Assembly: GCA_026545765.1 (NCBI GenBank)
Contig: CM048840.1
Span: 44,350,959 to 44,414,958, forward strand
Length of the DNA stretch: 64,000 nt
Origin: Plantago major
Taxonomy: Eukaryota; Streptophyta; Magnoliopsida; Lamiales; Plantaginaceae
Direction of reading: 5' to 3'
The position numbers were made by a program, and so were the translations under genes. Positions 22,871-34,746 of this stretch are shown here, one piece after another (position 1 is the first letter of the stretch; every line of letters starts with the position of its first letter). A model generated the notes under the pieces. The model was not told where the DNA came from, did no database searches, and saw nothing but the letters and a program-made list of their open reading frames with translations.

Positions 22871-23390
22871 ATTTCTGATGCAGTTATATCTGCTTCAGTT
22901 TTATTATAATTAACTCCTTTGACAACATTACAAAATCTTTATTTATTCGAAGTTCATCAATATGATCTTCTGGAATTGTTTCAAAAGATTTTTGTATTCT
23001 TCTTTTAGCAGAGGTCGACATCCTTGATGGAGTATCAACTACATAATCAATAGGTGATATAAAAGATCTTAAAGAAGAAGACTCAGTAAGTCTTGAAGAA
23101 GATCCTATAAAATCGTTATTATTTTCAAACTGCATTTTTACCAAACCTTCAGGAGTTTGGATAACATCTATTAAATTATTTTGAATAACAGGTTGTGAGG
23201 GTACAACCTGTTTAATTGTCCAATTTTCAGGAAAATCTATTTCTTCCCATTTAATAGATCTACGAGTAGTAATTTTAGATTTGCTAAAATTAGTCTCAAT
23301 TAAAATAGTTTCATTTAAAGGTTTATCAACCCTTCGACAATGAGGATTTAGAGTAAACAAAGGTTTATAATAAATCCTATAACAGATACA
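22870..23390 (-). pseudogene. U4 ORF1, movement protein, C-terminal part
   Basis: Open from 23360 to 22884 on the minus strand: Cys/His/Arg-rich start, WTIKQVVPSQPVIQ, and the Ser-rich SSRLTESSSLRSF segment. It is the continuation of 38265-37718; the gene is split by the retrotransposon at 23391. A TAA-type end near 22884 follows a frame change at about 22930. Confidence 0.8.
23386..23390. repeat. Left copy of the 5-bp target-site duplication (ATACA)
   Basis: ATACA directly precedes the LTR at 23391 and is repeated at 37718-37722 directly after the other LTR. Five base pairs is the usual duplication made by Ty3/gypsy integrases, so both ends of the insertion are defined exactly. Confidence 0.9.
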
Positions 23391-24361
23391 TGTTGAGGGT
23401 GTAAATCCCCAACTACTTAGATTTTATTTCAACTCCACTAATGGGTGCCAAGGTAAGAAGCTCCTTGCTAGGTAGGGACCAAGGCATAAGAACCAGCGAC
23501 CAACTGCTTCGGTAAGGACCTGCACACTTGAGTGAGGGGGGGGGGGTTAGTGTCCGGTTTGCTAAGTGTCAAACCGGGATGAGACTTTACTCGAGAGTGA
23601 CTGAAGATCAACTCTGTATAATATTCAGGATTGAGGTCGTGAAGTGACTTGTAAGATGACTTGTTCAAAAGTTCCCCGTGCCTTACTTGTTGGGATGTGT
23701 GCCTTATTTATAGGCTATCATCAAAATGGAAGGCCTTGCTAGGATTGCGCCATGTGTACTGCCAGGATTGAGCCACCAATGCTAATATGAGGCCCATAGC
23801 CCAATAATGAAGTTTTAGCCCATGCCATCTTGGGCTTTAGGGGTAGTTTGGTCATTATTGGGAGAGTTCTTGAGGATGTGACTAGTTCTGCCGAGTTCCC
23901 AGGTTCGGAGAGATGGGTCCGGACGATTGGTTCGGACCACATTTGGTTGTCAGCTGAGGAAGTTCTCCTGCCTGTCCAACTCTTCCGATTCGGAGCTCCT
24001 GGGTTCGGACACCTCACTCTTTGGTGCCCATTTGCTTGGTTGCTTTATGAGATGGTCATGCTGGATCCGAGTTGACATCCGTGTCGGAGTCCTTGGGTCG
24101 GAGAGGGTACTGTCTTAGCACTTATGCTCCTTTCCCAGAGAGGCTCGGACCAAGGTGGGTCGGACCTATGGTTCCGGGTCGGGCCTTGTAGGTCCAAATC
24201 CTTTGTCACTTTCTTTTAGGGTGGGTCGGACCATGGATGGCCTGCCCGGATCGGACCGTTGGCTCGGACCAAAGTGTCTCGGATCCATTGGATGACTTGG
24301 GATGCCTTAGGACTCGCTCCTAGGTCCTTTATGACGGATTGGACATATTTCCGTATCAACA
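23391..24361 (-). repeat. 3' LTR of the Tat element (971 bp)
   Basis: Starts TGTTGAGGG and ends TCAACA as read on the plus strand. It carries a minus-strand TATA box CTATAAATA (23713-23705) and a poly-G run near 23527-23536. It is closely similar to the LTR at 39197-40169. Against the 5' LTR it has about 190 bp more at the U5 end. Short open frames in this LTR on both strands are not genes. Confidence 0.92.
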
Positions 24362-24380
24362 TATGTCCCCCTAGTTTCCA
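24362..24380 (-). other. Polypurine tract of the Tat element
   Basis: On the minus strand AAACTAGGGGGACATA abuts the LTR start TGTTGATACGG. This is the plus-strand DNA primer site. A near copy (AAACTGGGGGGACATA) adjoins the LTR at 42563. Confidence 0.8.
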
Positions 24381-25013
24381 AGTATCTTAGTAGAAGATAG
24401 TTGTGGAACTATTGGTTTGGGAAGCTGTTTTGAGGAAAGAATCCGTTCTTCAGTCCAATCCGTTTCGATTTTGTTGAAAGAAGGTGTACTCCGTACTTCG
24501 TGTGGCCATTGAATTAGTCTCTCTCCCCCCCCCTTTTTCTTTTTCTAACACATCGTCGCCATCCGAGGGGCTGGGTCCGAAGGGCAACGAAGTGAAGAAA
24601 AAAGAAAAAAGGGTATTTGTAATGGAGACTAAGTCTAGGCTCCGAACATCGGTAGTGTACCTCTGATGAGCTACGGTGGCGGACCGTAGGTGCGTGTCCC
24701 GTCCGAACCAACCTCTGTGGTCAAGTGGAGGTCCGAAGTGTGATCGCTCGAGTAAACGAGGTTCCTTGTGTGGACAAGTTTTGTTGGATTGATAAGCCGC
24801 TAGGTGTCCGAGGAGATCATAATCCGGAACTCTTGTGATGTCTGCTGCCCGAGAGTGGGATAGTCGTTGTATTCGTCTATCCTCGAAGTAAATTTGTTGT
24901 ACCAATTCATCAATTCACTTGGTATATTTGTATTATGCCGTTGGATGATATTTGATCTACGATTGAGATTTAATCCCGAAAAATCGTGACGGTTGGAGTT
25001 CCCAATATGGCCC
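24381..25013. other. Non-coding 3' internal region of the Tat element
   Basis: No convincing coding sequence. Contains a C run (24524-24533) and a segment (24549-24770) shared with the composite element at 40253-40484. It precedes the TATA box of the antisense gene and may contain its upstream promoter sequence. Confidence 0.6.
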
Positions 25014-25023
25014 TCTATAAATA
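25014..25023 (+). promoter_or_regulatory. TATA box of the antisense gene in the Tat element
   Basis: CTATAAATAG in a clean core-promoter context, directed away from the LTR and opposite to gag-pol. About 430 bp downstream lies the first long ORF of the plus-strand gene (ATG 25456), leaving a long 5' leader that may contain an intron (GTAAGT donor near 25183). Confidence 0.65.
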
Positions 25024-26902
25024 GAGGGGTTGGCCGGTTCATTTCTCACCGTTTAGAGAGAGAATTTTTGCATTCTAAGTATATCCGAAGCAACTACCAG
25101 CAATCCGAGGCGAGCAACGAGCAATTCGAAGCGCGTGATCCTGTGCAAAGTTCAAGTCACTTCTATCTAATCATCCGAGTCCAAGTAAGTTTACTTGTCT
25201 CGTCTTATGATTAAATTATCTCTGTTGTCTTTCATCTTCAAGTTACTCGGATGCATGCTTATGATGTGTAGTATAGTTGATAATCAATACGTACTTGATG
25301 TTGACTAACCCCGAATCGGCATCGTACTGACTCCGAACTAACTTTGCCTGGGAAAGCCAGTAGTGTTTGCTTATAAATTGACCATTTGAATATACATAAA
25401 TGACCTCTCGGACTGCCATCTTAAAGCTTATGAAATTGCTTTTCCTTTCCCTAGGATGTCCGAGAGTGATATCCAAAATCGATCCGAGGCTGAGGGATAC
25501 GACTCCGAAGCGATATCTTTAACCGATAGCTCCGAGGAGATTGAGATCGTAGATGGCGACGAAGTACTGGAGGTGGAACAAGCGCCCCATCCGAGCCGGG
25601 AAGAGCCCGAGGTAAGTTCCTTACTTCGGTTAGTTGTTCCGGATCCAGGTCCTCCGAGGCGTCAGGATTACCTGCGAGTGTCCCATGTGCAGGTTATCGT
25701 AGCGGCTCAAGAAACAAGTTCGCGAGTTGTAGGAACTCGTCGCCCGGGTCGGGCTGGCCAAGAATCCGAACTTCCGGTAGAGATCCGATCTTTAATTCGC
25801 AACCTTGGTTATAATTTTAGGAGTAATCCTAATCGAGTCCCGTTCGTTCCGGATCCGCAGGCGCCGATCATCGAGGAAGTTCATGATACCTCGGAAGCAC
25901 CTCCCAATTTGAGCATCTTCGAAGAGGGTGAGGAGGATCGTAGCGTCGCCGCGCCTCTTCGGACTCGTCAGAAGAAGCGTCCTCTTCCGAGGAAGATGAG
26001 GCAGAAGAAGGTGTGCGGGGCCAAGATTCTAGTTCCGAAGAGGAAGAAAGTGTAGAGCCATCCGCTCGTGTGCTCCGTGTGGAATCTGCTGGGCAAGCAG
26101 GACCGAGTCGTCAAATGGCTGAGGAAGAGCGTCCGGAGAGGCTGAGGAAGGGTGAGGACGTATTCCAAGTAAAGTTCCCTCGGTCTGAAGACGAGGTCAC
26201 TCACCCCGATCCGGAGGGCGAGTTGAATGAAGACGATACTTTGCCTACCTGTGCCTCAACCATCCGAGCCGATGAAGTGGATGAGCTCCGGAGGAGATAT
26301 GAGATCCCGGAGTGTGTTGTGATTCTCATTCCGGACAAGTCTCATGCTTTTTATAATCCGCCTCCGGGATACATGTGTGTTTATGAGATAAGTCTCCATT
26401 GCGGGTGGCGCCTGCCCGTATCGTCCGAGTTTTTGGAGATTTTGAACAGCATGGGTTTAAGTCCGCACCAGATCATTCCCAACTCTCTCGGAAATCTGAT
26501 GTACTTCGGTTGCTTATGTAAATATAAAGGCATCCCGGTCACATTCGACAATTTTCGCAAGTTATTCATTATAAGTGTAAGTAATAGGAACACATGGTTC
26601 TACACGTCAGATGTCGCCAGCGACATCGTTTTGTTGATCCCCTGCTCGCTGGGAATCCAATGGTTCAAGAGGTACATTTTGTCCGTCTGCTCAAGCCCGC
26701 AATCCGGGCGGAGAGGCCCAAGTGGCATTTTGAGAAAAGTTCTTCCGAGGCAAGCCGCCATTGAAGCCACCGCACGGAACATCCCTTGTGGATGCAAGCA
26801 CTCCATCGAGTCAAGAGCCGAAAAGTACTTCCGAGGGTGATATGTCACCGCTTTACTTGGGCTTGTCCGAGCCAAGTTTTTGTGACAACATGGAGGATTT
26901 GA

Positions 26903-27018
26903 GTAAGTGGTTTCTCTACCCTGTTGGTTGTCCGATTCGGTTTTCGTCAAATCGACTATATGATTACCTTTTGTAGATTCTTTTGTATTTTGCAACTCAT
27001 TGTGATTCGGATGTGCAG
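26903..27018 (+). other. Predicted intron of the antisense gene
   Basis: Donor GTAAGT at 26903 and acceptor TGCAG ending at 27018, 116 bp and T-rich. The exon after it reads EYTMSTMRELKRQQNAAQRK in a helical frame. It supports a spliced plus-strand mRNA rather than accidental ORFs. Confidence 0.55.
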
Positions 27019-27467
27019 CTTTTTGGTTCGAGTATACGATGTCGACCATGCGGGAATTGAAGCGTCAACAAAATGCTGCGCAGCGGAAGGAGTTGGCAGA
27101 GGGTTCCCGGACCCAAATTATCAAGACTTCCACCGTATTCCCGATGGATGAACCAAGAAATGCTGCCATGTTCCGAGTGGAGGAATCTCGAGAGTCAAGG
27201 GCTTAAGAGGCCCAAACTGTCCCTACTCCGGACAAGGGTAAGGTGGTCGGATCTAAGGGCTCGAAGAAGCCTCCAAAATCCGTGTCCCGAGATCCTCCCG
27301 CAAGCGGATCGAGCGCTGCAGCTGCAAAAAAGCGCCCCTACGAAGGTCCGAATCCTCCCGCCAAGAAAGGCAAGGGAAAGATGAGCGAGCCGGATCTTGA
27401 AGTTGCTCGGTTGGTTGCTGCCTCGGAGTTGGAGCGGATCTCGGAGTTAACTGCCGCTCAGCGCAAA

Positions 27468-27551
27468 GTGAGTCTAAATTTTCCGTTGGTTTTACATCTC
27501 CTTGTGGTTCGGAGGTATCTAACACTTCCGATGTTTCGTTTTTGTTTTTAG
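27468..27551 (+). other. Predicted intron of the antisense gene
   Basis: Donor GTGAGT at 27468, acceptor TTTTTAG ending at 27551, 84 bp and T-rich. Removing it joins two frames in phase 0, linking TAAQRK to LAAAVEACSLVAARR, which continues an alanine-rich coiled coil. Without splicing the frame ends at the acceptor TAG. Confidence 0.7.
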
Positions 27552-28421
27552 CTTGCTGCTGCCGTGGAAGCATGCTCCTTGGTAGCTGCTCGGAGGGCTA
27601 CCCTAGAAGAGGATTTGGCCAAGGCTGAGGCTGCCCGGGCGATTGAAGCGTCCCGGTTGAACAGCACTTCGGAGCGCCTAAAGAAGGCCATAGATGCTAA
27701 ACAGGAGGCCGAGTCGGAGACGGCCAAGATGAAAAGTGCCATTCGATCTTTGGAGACTGACTTGAAAGTGCACCAAGATAGTTTGGACTTGTTCGTGGCT
27801 GTCTCTCGGACTTTCAAAGATAAGATGCTGAAGGAGCTTCGGGGGGTCCGGACAAGGGCTGTCCAAGATTTCCTTGATTCGAACTCCTGCAAGTTTTTGT
27901 TCGAGTCAAAGTATGACGAGGCCCGCCAAGATGGGTTTGATGTACCGGACCAAAGGTTTGAGGAAGGGTTGGATACCGGATGACTACAACTTGGAGGCTG
28001 AGGGAGTGTCCGCCTTTAAGAATGGAGATGGCTCGGACTTTGCTCCGGAGGTGTCTTGGACGAAGACCTGCTTAAGTGTGAATTTGTGGAGCTGGTCTGT
28101 GAAGAGTCGGAGGGCAAGAAGTACAACCATGGCGGTCCGTATCTCCCACCCTTCGTCCCTCGGGTGCTTATGTCCAGTGTTTTCGTTCCTTTGGAGGATC
28201 ACTTGGAACACAACCGAGACTGGCTGACTCTGCTTGGGCCTGTTCGTGGCTTCGATCCGGACCTAGACTTGATGGAGCAATGTCCGGCCTTCCTGAAAGA
28301 GCTTGAGGCTCGGAGAGAACGGAGGTTAGCCCAGCAACCAACAAAGAAGGTCAAGCGCCCGAGAAGGATATCGGGCCCCTCTCGGTCTCAACCTAGTTCG
28401 TCCGAGCGGCGAAGGCAGTGA

Positions 28422-30842
28422 AGACGGGGTATGCCCCGGGTTTTTTGTAGTAGGGTGCCTCCGGGCCTAAAAACAATGTTGTCCTTTTTTGCTCATCATC
28501 TTTTTGTAAAACCATATATCCGACTCGATGAATGTTGTTGGTCCGGGCCCATTGGTGGCTCGGAACTATTTTTGTTGTTGAAATGCTAAATGTTTCTGTT
28601 TACATTCTTGCGCGATGAATCCCATATATCTGTTTAGTAGCTCGTTAACTCTCATAAACTCGGATAATGGGTTCCAACCCTTGAGATTCAAACTGCCAGA
28701 ACGTTAATTTGCCTGATGCAAATATTCCTGTGCGGGTCTTGGGAGATGATCAACCATTGTGCCCATCCGAATCGGAACCTTTAATAGAAAATAACCGGAC
28801 CACGAACGGTTCGGAGCCACGTCTTAGTGTGACAAGGCTTGTGAGAAAGAATTTCCTTGTATCGTGGTAAGTAGCGGCGATTCGGACGTTGACTTGGTGC
28901 GTCATCCCGAGCAATACAGACTTGTGAAAGAGTGAGAAGGTGATCAGCATTAAGTATAGGGTGACTCTATACGAATCACAGTTGCCTCGGGTGTTGTCAT
29001 GTCAGCCCCGAGCTTGACACGTCCGAATGAGTAACTTAGTCGATTTGCCCGACTTATGGATGGATTATTGGGTTGGGCCAATAGAAGTTGAAGAGGCAGG
29101 CCCATGTTCGGCCCAAGCCCATTTCCGGTGAATATGGGACACGTGTCCGCTTCTGATTGGTCCTCTCTTTCTATATATACCCTGGCTTTGTACGGCTTTT
29201 CATTAGGACATCTCTCCCTTTTATAGTAACCAAGGGTCCGGAGCTCGAGTCCGAGCGGCTGGTGAGCATGTTTATACCTTCACTCTTGCGCGTGATCTTG
29301 TCCCAAGGGTTTCTCCGATGCTTCGGATGTCTACCTGGGCTGGTTCACGGTGAGAGTTTTGGAAATTAAATTGCTCGGAAAGCCAGCCTCGGATCTTCGA
29401 GGATATGGTCTGTGCCGAGAGAGACTTGAAATCTTTGCCAATCAATTCCTCTGATCGTCAGGCTAATCTTCTTTCTCCGGGGCTGTGGTCTATATCCACG
29501 ACTTTTAGCCCCGGAGAGGTAGATTAGCTGGATGGTTCGAGGATCTTCAAATAGTTGTTTTTGAACCTCAATGTATCCGAGGCATGCTGCTCTGGGTATG
29601 TGCCCGGGAGGCGACAAGTTGGCATAATTGGTTTGGTAGAATCCCTTCCAGTATTTCGTGGTTCGGTCGTAAAAAACCGCCCGAGATGTTGGGAGGCTTT
29701 CTACCAATCCTGTTGTGTCTAGTTGTCCGTTTCTCGGATTGAGCGAGCTCCGGATGTATCCTTTTTAGTAGATCTTCCAGCTCGCTCTCAAGATAATGAT
29801 CCGAGCGATTCGTTCATTGGTGACTTTGTTTCCAGGATTGAAGGCTCGAGGGAGCTGCTTGCAATTTTGGAAAGGAGTCCCCAACAGTGCTGAGCTTGTT
29901 TGGAGTCGGATCATTGGGGACTTCCGGAAGTAACCTTTTCTGGTAACTCGTTTGTCTTACACCTAAGGTCTTTCGTCCGAGCAGCTCGGTTTTGTTGGTG
30001 GCTGCGTTCCAGAATTGAAGGCTCGAGGGAGCGACTTACAATTCTGGAACGGAGTCCCTGACAATGCCGGTCTTGTTGGGACTCGGACCAACGGGAGCCT
30101 CCAGAGTGACCTTGGTTAATCCGACTATCCGGGTTGGTCGTCTTCCAAATTCTCTGAATCTGGGATGTATTTATAGTATTTGGCAAGGGGCGATCCGGAT
30201 TGTTATATTGCTTCTTGCTTGCTTCGGAGCTCTCTGTCGTTCAAAAGTGATGAAGTATCCTTTCTGGAAGCATCGAATGGCCTCAGTTATCTCATCCGAT
30301 CATTAGTTTTAGATCATCCAAGGGGGCTTCAGATCCGCCAAGAAGCAATCAAAGTTGGGATGATGGAATTTCCTCTTCCTTCGGAGCGCCCACAAACACA
30401 GTGAACAGTGCTCGGACGGGGTTTGGTTCGGTAGACCAGGGTTAATTAAGAAGCTTCGCTGTAGAGTAGAAAAAATATAGTGTAGGAGCTTGTTTTTGTA
30501 AGCTTGATTAGGGCTCTTTGGACCCTGACTTTGTAAATCTGTACTCCTATTTTAATAAAAGCGTATCTGCCTTTGTGAAGGTCGGACACTGTTTGATTGT
30601 TTTAGTCCGATCCGGATCAGTGTATGATCTAGGTTCGGATTAAGTAGTTAAATATCTCCATGGCCTGTTCGAATCATGAGATTCGGATGATATGATTATC
30701 AACAATGTTTATGAAGTCACAGTTGTATTGATTTGACGGAAATCGGATTACAACTTTGAGGGCTTCGAGGCCTTTTTCAAAAAACAAACACAAAAAACAG
30801 GTCGACAAGATGGAGGAAGGTGACAGTCGTTGCCATACTTCT
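28422..30842. other. Long non-coding 3' region of the Tat element
   Basis: No sustained protein frame. It contains a plus-strand TATA-like CTATATATAC at 29171-29180, a direct repeat pair (29833-30113) and AATAAA at 30554-30559 as a possible plus-strand poly(A) site. It separates the antisense gene from the end of pol. Long spacer regions here are usual for Tat elements. Confidence 0.6.
29833..30113 (+). repeat. Diverged direct repeat in the Tat spacer
   Basis: The block at 29833-29935 (beginning CCAGGATTGAAGGCTCGAGG) is repeated at 30009-30113 (beginning CCAGAATTGAAGGCTCGAGG), about 176 bp apart, with many small differences. Both contain GGAGTCCC and an ACTCGGA-type motif. This suggests an old local duplication of a non-coding unit. 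Confidence 0.75.
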
Positions 30843-32050
30843 CTAAGTGTAAAACTTTTGGAGATTCTTGGCATTCCAAGTTCTCTTCAAGGCCCGCCCT
30901 TGTTCATCTTCTAGTTCAAAGCTTCCATTAACTCTTGCCCCTGTAACCTTGTACGGTCCTTCCCACTTGGGCTTAAGTTTCCCCACATGACTTAGTATAT
31001 CGGCTCTTCTGAGGACTAAGTCTCCAACTTGTATGTCCTTGGGAAAGACACGTTTATTGTAGGCTCAAGCGGTCATGGCTTGGTACCGAAGGATGTTGGC
31101 CAATGCCTTATCGCGCTTGTCTTCAAGGAGGTCAAGGTCATAAATTCTTGCGAGCTCATTATCAACAGGGTTGTATTGCTGGATTCTCTGGGTTGCCACC
31201 ACCGTCTCCGAAGGGATGACCGCCTCGGATCCATAGACCAGGGAGAAAGGTGTTTCTTGTGCGGCAGTTCGGGCTGTCGTTCGATGCGCCCAAAGGACCG
31301 CGTCGAGATCATCCGCCCAACTGTCTTGGGAAGTTCTCAACCTTTTCTCCAAAATTTTGACTATGGTCCTGTTGGTGGCTTCCACCTGACCATTGGCTTG
31401 GGGGTGGCCAACGGAAGTAAAGCGTTGTTCTATTTTGAAGGACCACTCCTTGCCTTGTCCTGAAAAATTGTGCTCCATTGTCTGAAACTAGCACTCGTGG
31501 GAGTCCAAACCGGCAGATGATGTTCTTCCAAATGAATGTCCGAACTCTGCTTTCTGTGATGGCTGACACTACTTCAGCTTCGACCCACTTAGTGAAGTAT
31601 TCCACTGCCACTATCAAGAACTTCTTTTGATGTGTTCCTCGCGGAAAGGGACCAACTATGTCTATGCCCCATTGATCAAATGGGCACGCTATGATTGACG
31701 GAATCATAGGGTTGGTCGGGCGGTGTGGTATGTTGGCATAGTATTGGCGGTCTTCACAAAGGCGATGTTGGCGAGATCCATGTCAATAGTTGCCAATAGT
31801 ATCCTTGCCTTATGATCTTTTTACCAAAGTTCTTCCTCCGTAATGACTTCCACAACTTCCGCGTGGATTTCTTCCATCGCATTTAGCCTCTTGAGGATCT
31901 AGGCACCTCATGTGAGTTCATTGTAGGATCTTTTGTAGAGATCTTCTCCCGAATAAAGTATCATTAGCTCGACATTGAATCTTCCGCCTCTAGGATCCAG
32001 GTGTGGTGCCATCCTTGAGGTAACGGAATATATCATCATCCGTTTCTTTT
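30843..32050 (-). pseudogene. Tat element integrase
   Basis: Catalytic core with D,D(35)E: the first Asp in WGIDIVGPFP (codon 31662-31660), the second in VSDNGAQF (31482-31480) and Glu in NGQVEATNR (31382-31380). The core spans two frames (31707-31309 and 31478-31065) joined across a shift near 31460. The C-terminus, past a TGA-type break near 31065, contains KLKPKWEGPYKV, a GPY/F-type module, and ends at the TAG at 30845-30843. The N-terminal zinc-binding region (31720-32050) is degenerate. It would insert the DNA copy into chromatin. Confidence 0.85.
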
Positions 32051-32054
32051 CTGC

Positions 32055-32747
32055 TCAAAAGAAGCACCGTCCGTTGGGTTTGCTGGGGAGGATTCCACGG
32101 GTCATTAGGATGACACTTCTTGTGTCCAAAGCTCCTAAGGTCAAGCGCATTTGGAGAGGGCGTCTTTTTTCATTCCATTCTCTGTGAAATTGGTCAAGAG
32201 TAAATTCTTCAAAGTGCTCAACCTCTTTCTTGAGGAGCTCCAAGTATTTGATCATGTTAGGTCCTTTGGTGGTGAAGGACCCGGAGAACTGGGATTGTAC
32301 GAGCTGGGAGTCTGTGTAGGCTTTGATCCTTTTTACCTGAAGGGCTTTCGCCATTCTTAGGCCGGTGATAAGTGCTTCATATTCGGCCTCGTTGTTTGTC
32401 ACCTTAACATTGAGGGTGATGGCATTTAGCTTGGCTCCTTCAGGACTTTCAAGGAAAATTCCTATTCCTCCCAACCGTCCGGTTGATGATCCGTCCACTT
32501 GTAATGTCCAACATTCTGTGTTTCTTTCTTTACCTCCCGAAGTGGGAGTGAGTGCTTTCTCAACCTCCTGCTTCTTGTCGGAAGATGCAGTTGTCGAGGT
32601 ATTGAGTTCTTCGTCCAAGAGAAACATGTGCCTTACTCTCAGTGAATCATCCATAGGTAGGTGATACTTAGTCATAAGCTGGATGCTACCTCTTTGTGTC
32701 TCTTCTGCTTCTTTCTCTTCCCTTGATTCCTTGATCTGGGCTATCAC
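32055..32747 (-). pseudogene. Tat element second RNase H (archaeal-type)
   Basis: An open 230-residue stretch. It contains WTLQVDGSSTGRLGGIGIFL, NNEAEYEALITGLRMAKAL and KAYTDSQLVQSQ, the Asp, Glu and Asp of a plant-retroelement aRNase H. This domain between the normal RNase H and integrase is the hallmark of the Tat group. It is separated from the upstream pol frame by a stop or shift at 32748-32807. Confidence 0.85.
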
Positions 32748-34746
32748 CGCATGACTAGCCTTTTCCTGGGAATTTTCGTTCTCTTCATCTGCTTTCTCTG
32801 GATAGTCTACCAGGAAGTCGGCCAGAACTTGCGCTTTCTTGGCAGATGGGCTTGATACACAATATCGTATTCACTTAGCTCAATAGCCCATTTGGACAGG
32901 CGTCCTGACTGATCCGGTTTTTCCAAGACATGTTTGAGTGGCTCATTTGTAAGGACCACAATCCGATGCGACTTGAAGTAACGCTTCAGTCGCCGTGCAG
33001 TGTAAACCAGTGCGAAGGCGAGCTTCTCAACCTTGACATATCTGGCCTCGGAGCCTACAAGGGCTTTGATCAAGTAGTAAATTGGTAAATGCTCATTGTC
33101 TTGTATCCGTACCAGTACAGAACTCATTGCTTCATCAGTGATGGCCAAATAGAGGTAAAGAGTTTCAGCCTCCATGGGTTTAGACAAAAGGGGAGGCGAG
33201 AGGAGATACTTTTTCAAGTTTTCCAGGGCCTCTTCACACTCCTTTGTCCATTCGAACTTAGTTCCTTTTCGTAAGATCTTAAAGAAGGGAAGGTTCTTCT
33301 CGGCGGATCTTGAGATAAAACGGCTCAATGCCATCACCTTTCCCAGGAGCTTCTGAACTTCATTGACAGTCTTGGGCTGTCGTAGATCTATGATTGCCTT
33401 TATTTTCTCTGGGTTAGCACTGATTCCTCTTTCTGTGACCATGTAACCAAGGAATTTTCTTCCTTTCACCCCAAAAGTGCACTTTTCAGGGTTCAGCTTC
33501 ATTCCGTATTTCCGGAGAATAGAAAAACAGTTGTTAAGGTGTTCTATGTGTTCCTCTTCAGTCTTGCTTTTCACCAGCATCTCATCCACATAGACTTCCA
33601 TGGTTTTTCCCAATTCTTCCTTGAACATCTTATTTACCAGCCGTTGGTAAGTAGCTCCTGCATTCTTGAGGTCAAAGGGCATGACCTTGAAGCAATAGAC
33701 TCCTCCGGCCGCAAAGAATGCCGTTTTCTTGATGTCTTCTTGAGCCATCCTAATTTGGTAGAAGCCTTGATATGCGTCCATGAAGCTTAGAAGCGCACAT
33801 CCTGCAGTGGAATCAACTAGCTGGTCTATGCGTGGCAATGGATAAGGATCCTTTGGACATAATTTGTTGAGTCTGGTGAAGTTATTGCACATTCTCCACT
33901 TTCCTGGATTTTTTTCGACGAGGACCACGTTGCAGACCCAATCGGAGTATCTGACTTCTTCAATATGATCTGCTTTCATTAACTTGTCAACTTCCCCTAC
34001 TATGATAGCATCCTCAACTGGTCCAAAGTCTTTCCTCTTTTGCCGGATGTGCTTAACCGTCGGATCCATGTTCAGACGGTGAACTGTGATCCTTGGGTCT
34101 ATCCCCTTGAGATCATCTGTGCTCCAAGCAAAGATGTTGCAATTGTTACGAAGGCAAGCGATGAGCTTCAGCTCTACTTCCGTACTCATCTCTGTTCCAA
34201 TCCGAGTTGTTCTTTCCGAATTTCCTTCGACCAGTTGGACCTCTTTCAAGGCTTCATGGGATTCTATTCTAGCTGTCTTAGGGAACTTTTCTCTGAGCGA
34301 CCCGATACCGATTTCTTCCTTTGGTGGCGTTGGAGTAATGGAAGAATGGCCATGAGGGCCCTTAGTGACCGAAAGGACAGGTACTGTGGCTCCTCTGGTT
34401 GACATGATATAGCACTCCCATGCTTCTCTCACGTTGCCCATTTCTTCCCCCACGCCGTTTGGGGTTGGAAACTTTACCCTGTTGTGTAAGGGAGAAGCAA
34501 TTGCTCTGAATTGGTTAAGTCCGGCACCCAAGATCACGTTATAGTCGAAGGTGCTATCTACTACCACGAAGAGGATTGTCTTGGTCACCCTTGTGAAAGG
34601 AGCCCATAGAGACTTGTAGTGGTATACTTCCAAGGGCGTACTCTGCACCCTCCAAAACCTACCAATGAAGTGTATACTCGTCCATATTGTATTTGCCCCA
34701 GGTGCATTTGCTCCACGGTCCTTTTGGATATGACATTGGAGGAGCT
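32748..34746 (-). pseudogene. Tat element protease C-terminus, reverse transcriptase and RNase H
   Basis: A 647-residue open frame (34750-32807). The rest of the protease comes first, then a linker, then RT with KWRMCNNFTRLNKLCPKDPYPLP, SFMDAYQGFYQI and the active-site box read as YVDE (33592-33581), where the family has YVDD. The first RNase H follows, ending ELSEYDIVYQ. MPFDLKN replaces the usual MPFGLKN. Loss of the second catalytic Asp predicts dead polymerase. Only one long frame shows this much, so the element is moderately young or well kept. Confidence 0.9.

Larger units (their letters stand above)
25456..28421 (+). pseudogene. Antisense extra gene of the Tat element, Transposase_28-like (putative gypsy-type) protein
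   Basis: A multi-exon plus-strand gene, opposite to gag-pol. The N-terminus (25456-26055) is acidic and Ser/Glu-rich. It shifts frame near 25955 into 26013-26840, which has the family core: PPPGYMCVYEISLHCGWRLP, SSEFLEILNSMGLSPHQI and the following LCKYKGIPVT block. This resembles Pfam Transposase_28, common in plant gypsy elements and of unproven role. A frame change near 26665 precedes FVRLLKPAIRAERPKW. Downstream exons encode a basic Ser/Ala/Lys region and an Ala/Glu-rich coiled coil (27564-27980), ending at 28421. A TAA near 27206 and frameshifts near 25955, 26665 and 27975 suggest decay. Exact exon choice is uncertain. Confidence 0.7.

Noticed and set aside
23739..24118. Open frames on both strands within the LTR, repeated at 39547-39926 and 37196-37474
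   Set aside because: They overlap each other, coincide with LTR U3/R sequence, and lack any recognisable domain; repeated presence follows from LTR duplication.
25612..25692. Possible 81-bp intron (GTAAGT to GTGCAG) in the first exon of the antisense gene
   Set aside because: The segment is in frame and open, so splicing is not required; evidence is too thin to list as a feature.
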